Part shown: positions 43,656-55,663 of the stretch, one piece after another | Numbering within the stretch: position 1 is the first letter of the stretch | Layout: every line of letters starts with the position of its first letter | NCBI GenBank assembly: GCA_947311845.1 | Contig: CAMZMU010000041.1 | Location: forward strand, 117,392,796 to 117,456,795 | From: Poa pratensis | Lineage: Eukaryota > Streptophyta > Magnoliopsida > Poales > Poaceae | Direction of reading: 5' to 3' | Length of the DNA: 64,000 nt | Position numbers and translations under genes: made by a program | Notes under the pieces: model-generated | Databases searched by the model: none | Seen by the model: only the letters and a program-made list of their open reading frames with translations | What the model was told of the DNA's origin: nothing

Positions 43656-46600
43656 TGTGACACCCCTCCCTGGCACATATCACCAGAGAGGCAGTCGTCC
43701 CGTGCGCCATCCCAAGATAACTGGCCGCACGTCACAACAGTGTAACATAATGGAAATCATTACACAATCAGGCACATCAGTGCTACAAATGGTTTACAAG
43801 GCCATCAAGGAATGACGAAATATCAATCCCAGCATGGCACGACACAGAGTTTTAACTGGCAGCGGAAGACATATGAGAGGCTACGGCTTGGAGCGGCTCC
43901 ACTCCACAGGTATCTGGCTGGGCTACTGATCCTAGCACGCTTCTGCTCCTTGTCCTTGCTAAGGTGGAGGTTGAGTCCTCGCCAAAATCTGGCCACAATC
44001 ACAAGGCCCGTGAGTACATTAATATGCACTCAGCAAGAATCGCCACTCACTACAAACAATCCAACAATCATGCAGCAAGATATATATTGGAAATAAACTC
44101 CTACAACATGGCAAGTGTGCTCTAGATACATGACATAAAAGTAGCATGGCATTGACAACCAAACATGGCATAAGCAAGCAATGGGGGTATCACCAGTACA
44201 GAGTCCAAGCCAGGTGGGGTTGGATCGTGCACTGGCAATCAGACAAAGGGCTTACCTGTGACGAGAAGACGGGTGTACCAAGTGGGTACCAAATAATACA
44301 CAACATCACCTGTGATCACTGCTAGGCCCACTGGCCTCATCATTTCACTCTGGGCACGCACGGTTGATGTGGGCTCTGGCCTAACTATAGGCTTCCCAAC
44401 GCATCACACCGCCATCCCTAAACTTGGTTCACAATCACATCTCAAGTAACGTTCCCTGCATCAACTTATTATTCATTTAGTGAAATCAGGTTGTTCATCT
44501 TTCTTTCAAACATAACTTATGTTTAACCTCCTGACTCGACAAAGACAATAGTGTGACCGACACTGAACTGTTGTTCCATAACCTTGGAACTAGGCTAGAT
44601 ATCCAGATTTACACTCTCGAGAGGTTGCAATACTTCACTCATCTAAGTGGATCATTAACAACCGGTACTTTAGGATCACATCCATAAGACGGTCTGATAC
44701 ACTCACTCAACCGTTCACGCCATCAAGACACTCCCTATATAGCCACCGACATAACTATATGCCTTATGCAGAAGTGAATCCGGCACGTCCCCAACCCATG
44801 AGCGACGCCTAGCTCCGGAACCTTCGCAAGACTAGCCCCGACCAACTATGGTAACCGACTAGACTTGCCAAAAGGGTGGCATCAAAGGAGGCTCAATAGG
44901 ATTATGTAGGTCAAGGCCCGCCCATGTGAGCGACAGTGGTAGTGCTTTCGATGTTCAGATTAGTGGCACTATGGACTGACCCTATCGAAGTTTGGAGGGG
45001 TGTTTTATTTAATCAAGTTTCATCACCACAAGTCACAAAACAGAGGATTAGTCCAGCATGATAATCACGATATCAATATCATATATCAACAACAACAAGG
45101 CATTAGCAACATAAAACTTGCATGCCTAGATAACAACATAACGATAATAATAATACCTGGGTGACTGTGGCGGGAGACCCGGCCGGTGTCACTCGGGGGT
45201 TAGTGTTCACAGAATAATAGCATAATGTTTCAAACGGATGACGGTGGCGGGCAACCCGGCCGGTGTCACTGTAAAAGAATGAACCGAAAAGCACTCATAA
45301 GAATGAGAGAGCATCCATTCCACTCGAGGGTTACCCTGACGTGGTGTCAGCAATCTCGGCAATAAGAACCAAATGGAAAGTCAGCTCCCAAGCGTCGCAG
45401 TCCGGGTGGTCTACGCCAACCATATTTGACGGAGGGACAAGGCAACTAACTCTTTTGGCGAATGCCCCCAACCCCGAGGATCATAAGACGACATTCGTCC
45501 GCTCCTCACCTCGGCGAAGAGGAAAAGAACCAAACAAAGCCCCGCAAGCGCGAGACGCACAGTTGTAATAATTCCCCCATTCCTTTGACTGAGGCGGGAG
45601 ACCCGGCCATTGTCTTGGGAATGTGAGTGTTGCACAGATAAGCAGTTATATGGTAATGCAATAATTTTAAAATGCAACATGATAAACATACAACAATACA
45701 AGGCTCATATAAAATATGGACAACATACAGACATGCAATGATAATAGCAGACAGACATAACAATATAACAGAAGACAGACATAACACCCGGCATGGTATT
45801 AAGCAATCAAACAAACAATCATTGCGGGATGGCTCATAGCAAGGGTTTAGCTTGCCTCCGGAGAAGGATTCCAAAAGGTTCGGAAAGTTTCGGACTCGCC
45901 GCGGGTCGGAATCCCGAAGAACGCCTAAACCACGAAACGACAAACGATGTATTAAATAAAGGCCACGAAACTAAATAGCTCCAAAGATGGAAAAACTGGT
46001 TCCACTGGCTAAATCTCGACGAGATACAAATTTAGAAATTTGAATCAAATAAAACGCAGCTACGGTTCAAAAGTTGTGGGGGTCCGAAGTTGCTCACCAG
46101 GAAAAAAAACAGACTGCGCGAAAAAAACTGCTCGGCGCTACTGCCGCGCGGCTGGGCCGTGTTGGGCCGGAAATGGCCTGCTACGCTGCTGGCCAGCTGG
46201 GCTGGGCTGGACTGGACTGAACGCTCTGCTGGGCTGCTTTCGCTGGAAGGAAAAGGAAAAAACAACGGATCGATCGATCCATTGATCCAGGCGTTGACCA
46301 GCTCGTCTCGCACGTCCCAGCGCACGGGAGCTCGCCGGAGCGGGCTGCTCGGCGCGCCGGCCGGCCGGCCGACGGCGAGGACGGAGTAGCGGCAGTGGGG
46401 GCCGCGGCCCGGAGGAGCTGGGGCGACGGGAGCTGGCGGCTGCGGCATCGGGGACGTCGTCGACGTACTCGTCCCCTCGAGCATGCACGGGCGCCCGGCG
46501 GTGGCGCCGGCCGGCTGCGGCAGGCGGTCGGCCGAGGACGGCGGCGGTGCCGTGGGGCTGTGCCGCGCCCGGGGAAGGGTCCACTGGTCAGCGAGTTGGG

Positions 46601-48043
46601 CTGCTCCATGACGGCTTCCACGTGGTCGTCGTCTTCCACCTCGCGTCAAGCACGGCCGCGTGAGCAGGAGGCTCGGGCGGCGCTGGGTGCCGGCGTTTCG
46701 CACTGCTCCGCCATGCGCCGGGGCGGGAGAGGAACCGCGCCACTGCGCCGCGTCCACGGAACGGTCTAGGGAGCCGGGGAAGGCTGCGCTCGCTTGAGTT
46801 CATCCTCGTCGTGGTCATGGCGACCACGGCCGAAGCTCGAGCCCGGCTCGGTTTTCCTCCGCCAAAACAGAAACGTGGGGAGGCTCTGGTGGGAGAGATG
46901 CTCGTGCAGAGGGGAGAGGGAAGAGCTGGGTGTGCCTGCGAGGAGGGCTCGGGGTCCTTTTATGGGCAAGGGAGAGGGACACGGGAAAGCCCTCGCATAT
47001 ATCCTCCACGGCACTGTTCTGTCGGTGGAGGGGATAGGAACGGGGAGGCTTGATAAGGTAGACAAGCTGGACAAGCAGTGCCGCACGTGGGCGTACTGCA
47101 GCCGGGAGGTTAGGCGGAGGTTTAGGCTAAGCAAGATTTAGGTCGCGCCAAAGCGGGCATGTCCGGGACGTCCGGAGCGCGACGCAGGTGACATGACGCG
47201 TTCCCAGTGACTCGGAGCTCCAAACGGAAAAAGGTTTCCACCACGGGGTTCGTAACGACGAGAAGAAAACAACCAAACAAGAATCCCTCCAAGATTCCAA
47301 ACTTTGTAAAATAAGATTTTCAGAAAAGCAAAGATACCGAAGGTGCTTGATGAAATGACCTAGGTCTTGCACATCTCAGAGAAATCCCAAAATTTCACCA
47401 GTGCCTAGGTTTGGTTCAAGGAGGGTGTCCAAGAAGTTTGGTCTCAATTGGATATCTAGAAATGGGGTTTTGGTAATGTGTCTGCTAAGCCGCGTACCGG
47501 CATCGATATCCGGCTTACAAAGGAAGTAGGTCAAAAATTGCTCGAATGGATTTGGGTTCAACAGAAGAAGTGTAGGAAATACAAAAATATGCATCTCCCT
47601 AAATTATGAGAATTTTCAGAGGTTCCTAGGTGGAGTGAATAAATTTGGGATCAGGACCGATATATAACAGTTAATCCCTAAATTGGAAATATTGCATCGG
47701 AGTATACAATATTTTTGCACGGGTTGGCTTTATATGTACACGGGAGTCCTCCGGTATTTTGGTGGAATTTTATTGGCGAGGGAAATCGACATCCCTTTGA
47801 TAAGTGAAAATAACCGGAATTAAAAGATCATCACGGAGGGCTAGGATTTTCGAGGGAAATCCTAAGCACGGAATTGTCGAGAGTGGTGGATGAGGTTCGC
47901 GGAACATGGGCAATTTTAGAGAGAACAAAACCAAGGTCAAGGTCATCCACAAAATATTTAAGAAAGTCATTTAATAAAAGAAAAAGTTTTTCCGGTGTAA
48001 GAAAACACCACTAAAATCAATACTGGATTTTCGGGGTGTTACA
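43656..48043 (-). repeat. Element C left (3') LTR, 4388 bp
   Basis: It contains an AT-balanced half and a ~1-kb GC-rich island at about 46130-47140. Frames in the island (for example 46032-46757 minus) are open but Pro/Ser/Arg low-complexity and are not called as genes. Repeated short words GGCGGGAGACCCGGCC / GGCGGGCAACCCGGCC occur at about 45168, 45247 and 45594. Confidence 0.93.
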
Positions 48044-49609
48044 AACCTTCCCTCCTTAAAAAGAATCTCGTCCCGAGATTTGGAGACTTGTAAAGATTCC
48101 CGGAGTTATAACAAGATATTTCTTGTACGGTTTTATTATACCCCTATATCTTAAAACTTTTTCAAAACTTTTTCTTCATGATGTTATAGTTTTAAAACAC
48201 TTGGAGGGATCCACGCATATCAAGGTATTTCTCAAAACCGGACATGTTGCAAGCATCGCATTTTTATCAAACAAGATGCACCCAAAGAATGACATGGCAG
48301 GGGCTCACTGAATCAAACAAGATAGGATCTACCACCACGGTATATAAATACAACTATGGTTTTTGCTCAAACATTCACATGGCAGGGCACACATAAACAA
48401 CACAACCCTGGCAAAAGCAAACAAGCATGTCTACAAACAAGCTAACATCCAACAAAACAGAGTTTGAACTGGGGCAAGCAGTTACCCAAAATTTTATAAC
48501 CAAAAGGATTGGGATATGCTATCATATCCTCTCATCTAGGGTTTTATTTCGGAAAAGCTATATATACACTTTCATGCATACATAGGTTTTGAAAAAAAAT
48601 CTAAGGTTTCTTTTAGGAGAAGGATGTTTGTGCCACCCAAAATGGGCTCACAAGCACCTAGATTCTGAGGGTAGGGCCACACCCCAAAATTTGTTTTTGC
48701 AAAGATTTTTCCCTAGGGAATGCCATAGATACGAGTGAAGAACTTTCGGGGTATCTCCTTGCACTGAAGTAATTGTAGAGTTCTAGCTGGAGTAGAACTT
48801 ACATCCTTCATTTCTAAAAAATTTCCACCGGCCATACTCCTTGTCTTGCAGCAAAGATAGCCTGGCTGGGGTACAAGCATATAGACAGCAGAATTTCTAT
48901 TCTGAGAAAATATCATTTTAGAAAAATAGTCCTGCATTTTCATGGCCCAAAACAAAACGGCTACAGCAGTATGTCATAATCATTTCAACCATACCGTATA
49001 GGCAAGCACAAGCAAACATAGACAGAAAACACTCTACAAAAAATCCTTCTGTGTTCCAGCGAGAAAGAACACTCAACAAGCATTTTAAGGCTTGGGAGGG
49101 AGTTGCTCGTGGAGGGCTCGGGCCCTTTCTTTAACATGCGTCCAGACAAGGTTCATATTGGGTGAGGAACCTTGGGGTGCTACATGTAGGAGTTTTTCAA
49201 ACCTATGCGCGAGCCAACATTAAGTGAGCGGGACACCGTGGTTACAGTGTCTCATCAAATACTTCAACTTAATAGTTAGACTTGCGCAACCCCCACAAAA
49301 TAATTCTCATACTAGAAAATAATATCATTCAAAGTTTGCATTAATCTTGCAGGCGTGCATATGTGTCTGGGTTCACATACACCACTTCTGCTTTTATGTG
49401 ATCTGTCATTTCTTCAAAACTTTTCAACTGAAGAAAAGGACATGGTATTCCGTCACACGTCAACCAAGTGGTTAACGAGAGAACCAGAACGCCAAGTTTT
49501 ATTACGGCTGATTCGACATCAACCAGAAAACAGACAAGAACTTGCACTACAAGCCAACACAAAGAAAACAAAACAACCTCACAAACTCTCACCTACCAAC
49601 TTAGGACTC
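48044..49609. other. Element C internal region, non-coding part
   Basis: AT-rich with no supported gene. It starts with the purine-tract complement AACCTTCCCTCCTTAAAAAG and the palindrome TCTCGTCCCGAGA (48066). A short minus frame at 49341-49592 is hydrophobic and may be a 3' part of the upstream ORF in another frame. Confidence 0.5.
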
Positions 49610-50212
49610 CTAACTTGGTGGGGACTTGGTCTGGGCATCCACTTTGTTGCCTTCTGGAACTTGCGGTTTTGGTCCTACGCAAAGCTTGGTATCCACTGGG
49701 CTCTTGTCAGTGGGCTGGGGAACTCGGGCAAGGGCTTGCCTATTGGAATGGCATTCCTCCAAGTGGTAGGCAAGAATGCTCTCCAAGGCGGTGGTGTAGG
49801 CTTCGAGGTGGAACAAGGTTGAGTTGAGCATCACTTCAATGCTTACCATGGGATGGCTGGGGCTTGCAAGGGATCTTGGCGGGAAGAAGCGAGACGCGGG
49901 AGGTTCTGTCGCGGCTTCAAAGTATCGCAGACGAGCGAGACATTTCCAAGCTGCAACCTGGAGAGCCATCTCGGGGGAATCCACGAACTGGCTTTGAATC
50001 ACATATGGCGCCGCGCTTCCTAAGGCACTTGTGGCGACATACACATCGGCATGATACTCGCTCACACAGGAGGAGAGGTTAGACCGATATACATGGTACA
50101 CCGGCCGAGAAACACAACCAAGAATGTCGCGAGCAGCTTCCCACAGCAGAGGTGGAAAACCGGGGCGAAACTCAGCGGTGGTCTCGAAAACAAGGGTAGG
50201 TTCCATCTGCAA
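49610..50212 (-). CDS. Element C ORF, 200 aa, unknown function
   Basis: This is the only sizeable frame in the internal region, and it sits where gag would, 322 bp from the primer-binding site. It opens MQMEPTLVFETTAEFRPGFP, then LWEAARDILGCVSRPVYHVY, EYHADVYVATSALGSAAPYV, DSPEMALQVAAWKCLARLRY and a tail rich in Pro, Lys and Gln. The middle (about residues 30-95) looks like a compact alpha/beta domain (Y-H-A-D-V-Y-V strand, then an A-x-x-x-A-A helix), vaguely like a double-stranded RNA-binding fold. That resemblance is only by eye. No zinc knuckle is present. It is uninterrupted, unlike the genes of A and B. Function unknown. Confidence 0.5.
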   Translation of the reverse strand: MQMEPTLVFETTAEFRPGFPPLLWEAARDILGCVSRPVYHVYRSNLSSCVSEYHADVYVATSALGSAAPYVIQSQFVDSPEMALQVAAWKCLARLRYFEAATEPPASRFFPPRSLASPSHPMVSIEVMLNSTLFHLEAYTTALESILAYHLEECHSNRQALARVPQPTDKSPVDTKLCVGPKPQVPEGNKVDAQTKSPPS

Positions 50213-50533
50213 CTCAAGCTAAGGTACTTGGGGGAGAGGAGAGCGCAAGATTCCTGAGCGGGATCTGCTTCAAGAGAGTTGGGTTGCAAAGGGTAGCAGG
50301 CAAGGGTGGGTTATATGGCAGCTAGGACTGGGTCTCATACTAATGGGTAGTGTCGATTCCTTCTCATGGAAGAAACCGGCGAGCCTCACTCGGGGATTGG
50401 GACAAGTCCTACTGCACCATACTGTTGACCAACATTAGCCATGCCGGTTAGGCGGAGATGGGTCAAATCCATCGGGCTCCTTGTCGGCAAATAGTACGGT
50501 TGAGCTTTCCATGCTAGGGTAGTCTACAGCCAG

Positions 50534-50551
50534 CCTGGTGCTCTGATACCA
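50534..50551 (-). promoter_or_regulatory. Element C primer-binding site (initiator tRNA-Met)
   Basis: The plus strand reads CCTGGTGCTCTGATACCA. The last 12 bases equal the 3' end of plant initiator tRNA-Met, and the CCTGG agrees with it after a 2-base insertion. It lies 5 bp from the LTR edge at 50557. Confidence 0.8.
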
Positions 50552-50556
50552 TGCTC

Positions 50557-53500
50557 TGTGACACCCCTCCCTGGCACATATCACCAGAGAGGCAGTCGTC
50601 CCGTGCGCCATCCCAAGATAACTGGCCGCACGTCACAACAGTGTAACATAATGGAAATCATTACACAATCAGGCACATCAGTGCTACAAATGGTTTACAA
50701 GGCCATCAAGGAATGACGAAATATCAATCCCAGCATGGCACGACACAGAGTTTTAACTGGCAGCGGAAGACATATGAGAGGCTACGGCTTGGAGCGGCTC
50801 CACTCCACAGGTATCTGGCTGGGCTACTGATCCTAGCACGCTTCTGCTCCTTGTCCTTGCTAAGGTGGAGGTTGAGTCCTCGCCAAAATCTGGCCACAAT
50901 CACAAGGCCCGTGAGTACATTAATATGTACTCAGCAAGAATCGCCACTCACTACAAACAATCCAACAATCATGCAGCAAGATATATATTGGAAATAAACT
51001 CCTACAACATGGCAAGTGTGCTCTAGATACATGACATAAAAGTAGCATGGCATTGACAACCAAACATGGCATAAGCAAGCAATGGGGGTATCACCAGTAC
51101 AGAGTCCAAGCCAGGTGGGGTTGGATCGTGCACCGGCAATCAGACAAAGGGCTTACCTGTGACGAGAAGACGGGTGTACCAAGTGGGTACCAAATAATAC
51201 ACAACATCACCTGTGATCACTGCTAGGCCCACTGGCCTCATCATTTCACTCTGGGCACGCACGGTTGATGTGGGCTCTGGCCTAACTATAGGCTTCCCAA
51301 CGCATCACACCGCCATCCCTAAACTTGGTTCACAATCACATCTCAAGTAACGTTCCCTGCATCAACTTATTGTTCATTTAGTGAAATCAGGTTGTTCATC
51401 TTTCTTTCAAACATAACTTATGTTTAACCTCCTGACTCGACAAAGACAATAGTGTGACCGACACTGAACTGTTGTTCCATAACCTTGGAACTAGGCTAGA
51501 TATCCAGATTTACACTCTCGAGAGGTTGCAATACTTCACTCATCTAAGTGGATCATTAACAACCGGTACTTTAGGATCACATCCATAAAACGGTCTGATA
51601 CACTCACTCAACCGTTCACGTCATCAAGACACTCCCTATATAGCCACCGACATAACTATATGCCTTATGCAGAAGTGAATCCGGCACGTCCCCAACCCAT
51701 GAGCGACGCCTAGCTCCGGAACCTTCGCAAGACTAGCCCCGACCAACTATGGTAACCGACTAGACTTGCCAAAAGGGTGGCATCAAAGGAGGCTCAATAG
51801 GATTACGTAGGTCAAGGCCCGCCCATGTGAGCGACAGTGGTAGTGCTTTCGATGTTCAGATTAGTGGCACTATGGACTGACCCTATCGAAGTTTGGAGGG
51901 GTGTTTTATTTAATCAAGTTTCATCACCACAAGTCACAAAATAGAGGATTAGTCCAGCATGATAATCACGATATCAATATCATATATCAACAACAACAAG
52001 GCATTAGCAACATAAAACTTGCATGCCTAGATAACAACATAACGATAATAATAATACCTGGGTGACTGTGGCGGGAGACCCGGCCGGTGTCACTCGGGGG
52101 TTAGTGTTCACAGAATAATAGCATAATGTTTCAAACGGATGACGGTGGCGGGCAACCCGGCCGGTGTCACCGTAAAAGAATGAACCGAAAAGCACTCATA
52201 AGAATGAGAGAGCATCCATTCCACTCGAGGGTTACCCTGACGTGGTGTCAGCAATCTCGGCAATAAGAACCAAATGGAAAGTCAGCTCCCAAGCGTCGCA
52301 GTCCGGGTGGTCTACGCCAACCATATTTGACGGAGGGACAAGGCAACTAACTATTTTGGCGAATGCCCCCAACCCCGAGGATCATAAGACGACATTCGTC
52401 CGCTCCTCACCTCGGCGAAGAGGAAAAGAACCAAACAAAGCCCCGCAAGCGCGAGACGCACAGTTGTAATAATTCCCCCATTTCTTTGACTGAGGCGGGA
52501 GACCCGGCCATTGTCTCGGGAATGTGAGTGTTGCACAGATAAGCAGTTATATGGTAATGCAATAATTTTAAAATGCAACATGATAAACATACAACAATAC
52601 AAGGCTCATATAAAATATGGACAACATACAGACATGCAATGATAATAGCAGACAGACATAACAATATAACAGAAGACAGACATAACACCCGGCATGGTAT
52701 TAAGCAATCAAACAAACAAGCATTGCGGGATGGCTCATAGCAAGGGTTTAGCTTGCCTCCGGAGAAGGATTCCAAAAGGTTCGGAAAGTTTCGGACTCGC
52801 CGCGGGTCGGAATCCCGAAGAACGCCTAAACCACGAAACGACAAACGATGTATTAAATAAAGGCCACGAAACTAAATAGCTCCAAAGATGGAAAAACTGG
52901 TTCCACTGGCTAAATCTCGACGAGATACAAATTTAGAAATTTGAATCAAATAAAACGGAGCTACGGTTCAAAAGTTGTGGGCGTCCGAAGTTGCTCACCA
53001 GGAAAAAAAAAACAGACTGCGCGAAAAAAACTGCTCGGCCGCTACTGCCGCGCGGCTGGGCCGTGTTGGGCCGGAAATGGCCTGCTACGCTGCTGGCCAG
53101 CTGGGCTGGGCTGGACTGGACTGAACGCTCTGCTGGGCTGCTCTCGCTGGAAGGAAAAGGAAAAAACAACGGATCGATCGATCCATTGATCCAGGCGTTG
53201 ACCAGCTCGTCTCGCACGTCCCAGCGCACGGGAGCTCGCCGGAGCGGGCTGCTCGGCGCGCCGGCCGGCCGGCCGACGGCGAGGACGGAGTGGCGGCAGT
53301 GGGGGCCGCGGCCCGGAGGAGCTGGGGCGACGGGAGCTGGCGGCTGCGGCATCGGGGACGTCGTCGACGTACTCGTCCCCTCGAGCACGCACGGGCGCCC
53401 GGCGGTGGCGCCGGCCGGCTGCGGCAGGCGGTCGGCCGAGGACGGCGGCGGCGCCGTGGGGCTGTGCCGCGCCCGGGGAAGGGTCCACTGGTCAGCGAGT

Positions 53501-54947
53501 TGGGCTGCTCCATGACGGCTTCCACGTGGTCGTCGTCTTCCACCTCGCGTCAAGCACGGCCGCGTGAGCAGGAGGCTCGGGCGGCGCTGGGTGCCGGCAT
53601 TTCGCACTGCTCCGCCATGCGCCGGGGGCGGGAGAGGAACCGCGCCACTGCGCCGTGTCCACGGAATGGTCTAGGGAGCCGGGGAAGGCTGCGCTCGCTT
53701 GAGTTCATCCTCGACGTGGTCATGGCGACCACGGCCGAAGCTCGAGCCCGGCTCGGTTTTCCTCCGCCAAAACAGAAACGTGGGGAGGCTCTGGTGGGAG
53801 AGATGCTCGTGCAGAGGGGAGAGGGAAGAGCTGGGTGTGCCTGCGAGGAGGGCTCGGGGTCCTTTTATGGGCAAGGGAGAGGGACACGGGAAAGCCCTCG
53901 CATATATCCTCCACGGCACTGTTCTGTCGGTGGAGGGGATAGGAACGGGGAGGCTTGATAAGGTAGACAAGCTGGACAAGCAGTGCCGCACGTGGGCGTA
54001 CTGCAGCCAGGAGGTTAGGCGGAGGTTTAGGCTAAGCAAGATTTAGGTCGCGCCAAAGCGGGCATGTCCGGGACGTCCGGAGCGCGACGCAGGTGACATG
54101 ACGCGTTCCAGTGACTCGGAGCACCAAACGGAAAAAGGTTTCCACCACGGGGTTCGTAACGACGAGAAGAAAACAACCAAACAAGAATCCCTCCAAGATT
54201 CCAAACTTTGTAAAATAAGATTTTCAGAAAAGCAAAGATACCGAAGGTGCTCGATGAAATGACCTAGGTCTTGCACATCTCAGAGAAATCCCAAAATTTC
54301 ACCAGTGCCTAGGTTTGGTTCAAGGAGGGTGTCCAAGAAGTTTGGTCTCAATTGGATATCTAGAAATGGGGTTTTGGTAATGTGTCCGCTAAGCCGCGTA
54401 CCGGCATCGATATCCGGCTTACAAAGGAAGTAGGTCAAAAATTGCTCGAATGGATTTGGGTTCAACAGAAGAAGTGTAGGAAATACAAAAATATGTATCT
54501 CCCTAAATTATGAGAATTTTCAGAGGTTCCTAGGTGGACTGAATAAATTTGGGATCAGGACCGATATATAACAGTTAATCCCTAAATTGGAAATATTGCA
54601 TCGGAGTATACAATATTTTTACACGGGTTGGCTTTATATGTACACGGGAGTCCTCCGGTATTTTGGTGGAATTTTATTGGCGAGGGAAATCGACATCCCT
54701 TTGATAAGTGAAAATAACCGGAATTAAAAGATCATCACGGAGGGCTAGGATTTTCGAGGGAAATCCTAAGCACGGAATTGTCGAGAGTGGTGGATGAGGT
54801 TCGCGGAACATGGGAAATTTTAGAGAGAACAAAACCAAGGTCAAGGTCATCCACAAAATATTTAAGAAAGTCATTTAATAAAAGAAAAAGTTTTTCCGGT
54901 GTAAGAAAACACCACTAAAATCAATACTGGATTTTCGGGGTGTTACA
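50557..54947 (-). repeat. Element C right (5') LTR, 4391 bp
   Basis: Collinear with 43656-48043 over its whole length, including the GC-rich island (about 53040-54045). Differences seen are mostly single transitions and one-base changes in A-runs. Confidence 0.93.
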
Positions 54948-54952
54948 TCTAG

Positions 54953-55541
54953 CTACTGCTATGGACCCGTAGTACAAGGATGAACTACTCACGCATCACT
55001 CCGGAGACAGGCATGGCGATGTAGAGCCCTCCGGTGATGATTCTCCTCTCCGGCAGGGTGCCGGGAAGAGCTTCAGAACCCTCCCGAGCTAGGGTTGATG
55101 ACGGCGGCGCCTCTGGAACCTTTCATGGAATATGACTTGAGTATTTAGGGTTTTCGCGTCGGGGGGAATAAATAGGCGAAAAGGCGGCGACTGAGGGCAC
55201 CCGAGGGGCCCACATGCACCCTCGGCGCGGCAGGAGGTGGGGCCGCGCCGAGCCCTTGTGTGGCCGCCTGCTGGCGCTTCTCCGTCTCCCCTTTGGACTC
55301 CGTGTACATGTCGGTGAAATAGGGATATCCGTTGATTTTCGTCCAATTCCGAGAATATTTCCAGAACAGCTTTTCTGGAATACAAAATAGCAGAAAACAA
55401 GAACTAACACTGTGGCATCTTGTTAATAGGTTAGTCCCAAAAAATGTATAAAAATGATATGAAGTGGATGCAAAACATGTAACAATTGGTATAATATCAA
55501 CATGGAACATCAAAAATTATAGATACGTTTGAGACGTATCA
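54953..55541 (-). repeat. Element B right (5') LTR, second part
   Basis: It resumes at CTACTGCTATGGACCCGTAG and ends GAGACGTATCA at 55541, followed by the TSD copy GACAC. It matches 38043-38630. The hairpin CTCGGCGCGGC / GCCGCGCCGAG is at 55221-55252. Confidence 0.9.
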
Positions 55542-55546
55542 GACAC

Positions 55547-55663
55547 CAGGGCAATTCTGCTGAAAACAGCGTTAGTCCGTGTTAGTCGCATTCAAATCAA
55601 ACAAATTAGAGGTTAAACAACAGTAAAAGTGTTCGGAAAAGTGGATACATTTTGGACGTATCA
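55547..55663 (-). repeat. Element A left (3') LTR, second part
   Basis: It continues A's LTR after element B. The words CAGGGCAATTCTGCTGAAAA and GCGTTAGTCCGTGTTAGT match 63631-63670. It ends GGACGTATCA, next to the purine-tract complement ACTCCCCACAAG. Confidence 0.9.

Larger units (their letters stand above)
43656..54947 (-). mobile_element. Element C: large retrotransposon derivative (LARD) with 4.39-kb LTRs, TSD TCTAG
   Basis: TCTAG flanks it at 43651-43655 and 54948-54952. The LTRs start TGTGACACCCC and end GGGGTGTTACA. They are 4388 bp (43656-48043) and 4391 bp (50557-54947) and differ only at scattered bases. The 2513-bp internal region has no gag, protease, RT, RNase H or integrase. 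The primer site on the minus strand (TGGTATCAGAGC) matches initiator tRNA-Met, and a purine tract (AAGGAGGGAAGG) adjoins the left LTR, so transcription is on the minus strand. Total 11,292 bp. This is the LARD architecture known from barley and wheat. It is the youngest of the three nested layers. Confidence 0.93.
37037..55541 (-). mobile_element. Element B: non-autonomous LTR retrotransposon inserted in A's left LTR, TSD GACAC
   Basis: GACAC flanks it at 37032-37036 and 55542-55546. The LTRs are TGATGACGTG...GAGACGTATCA, 1594 bp on the left and 1598 bp on the right once element C (with its TSD copy) is removed. The intact element would be about 7.2 kb. The minus-strand order is 5' LTR (right), tRNA-Asp primer-binding site (duplicated), one broken ORF, long non-coding DNA, a purine tract (GCTTGGGGATGC) and the 3' LTR. 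No gag, protease, RT or integrase domain is recognisable. The termini, primer site and a block near the 3' LTR resemble element A, so B is probably a relative that A-type elements could mobilise. Confidence 0.9.

Noticed and set aside
46032..46757. 241-codon minus frame in the C LTR (and its copy at 52933-53607)
   Set aside because: Low-complexity Pro/Ser/Arg sequence in a GC island of an LTR; the two copies reflect LTR identity and not gene conservation.
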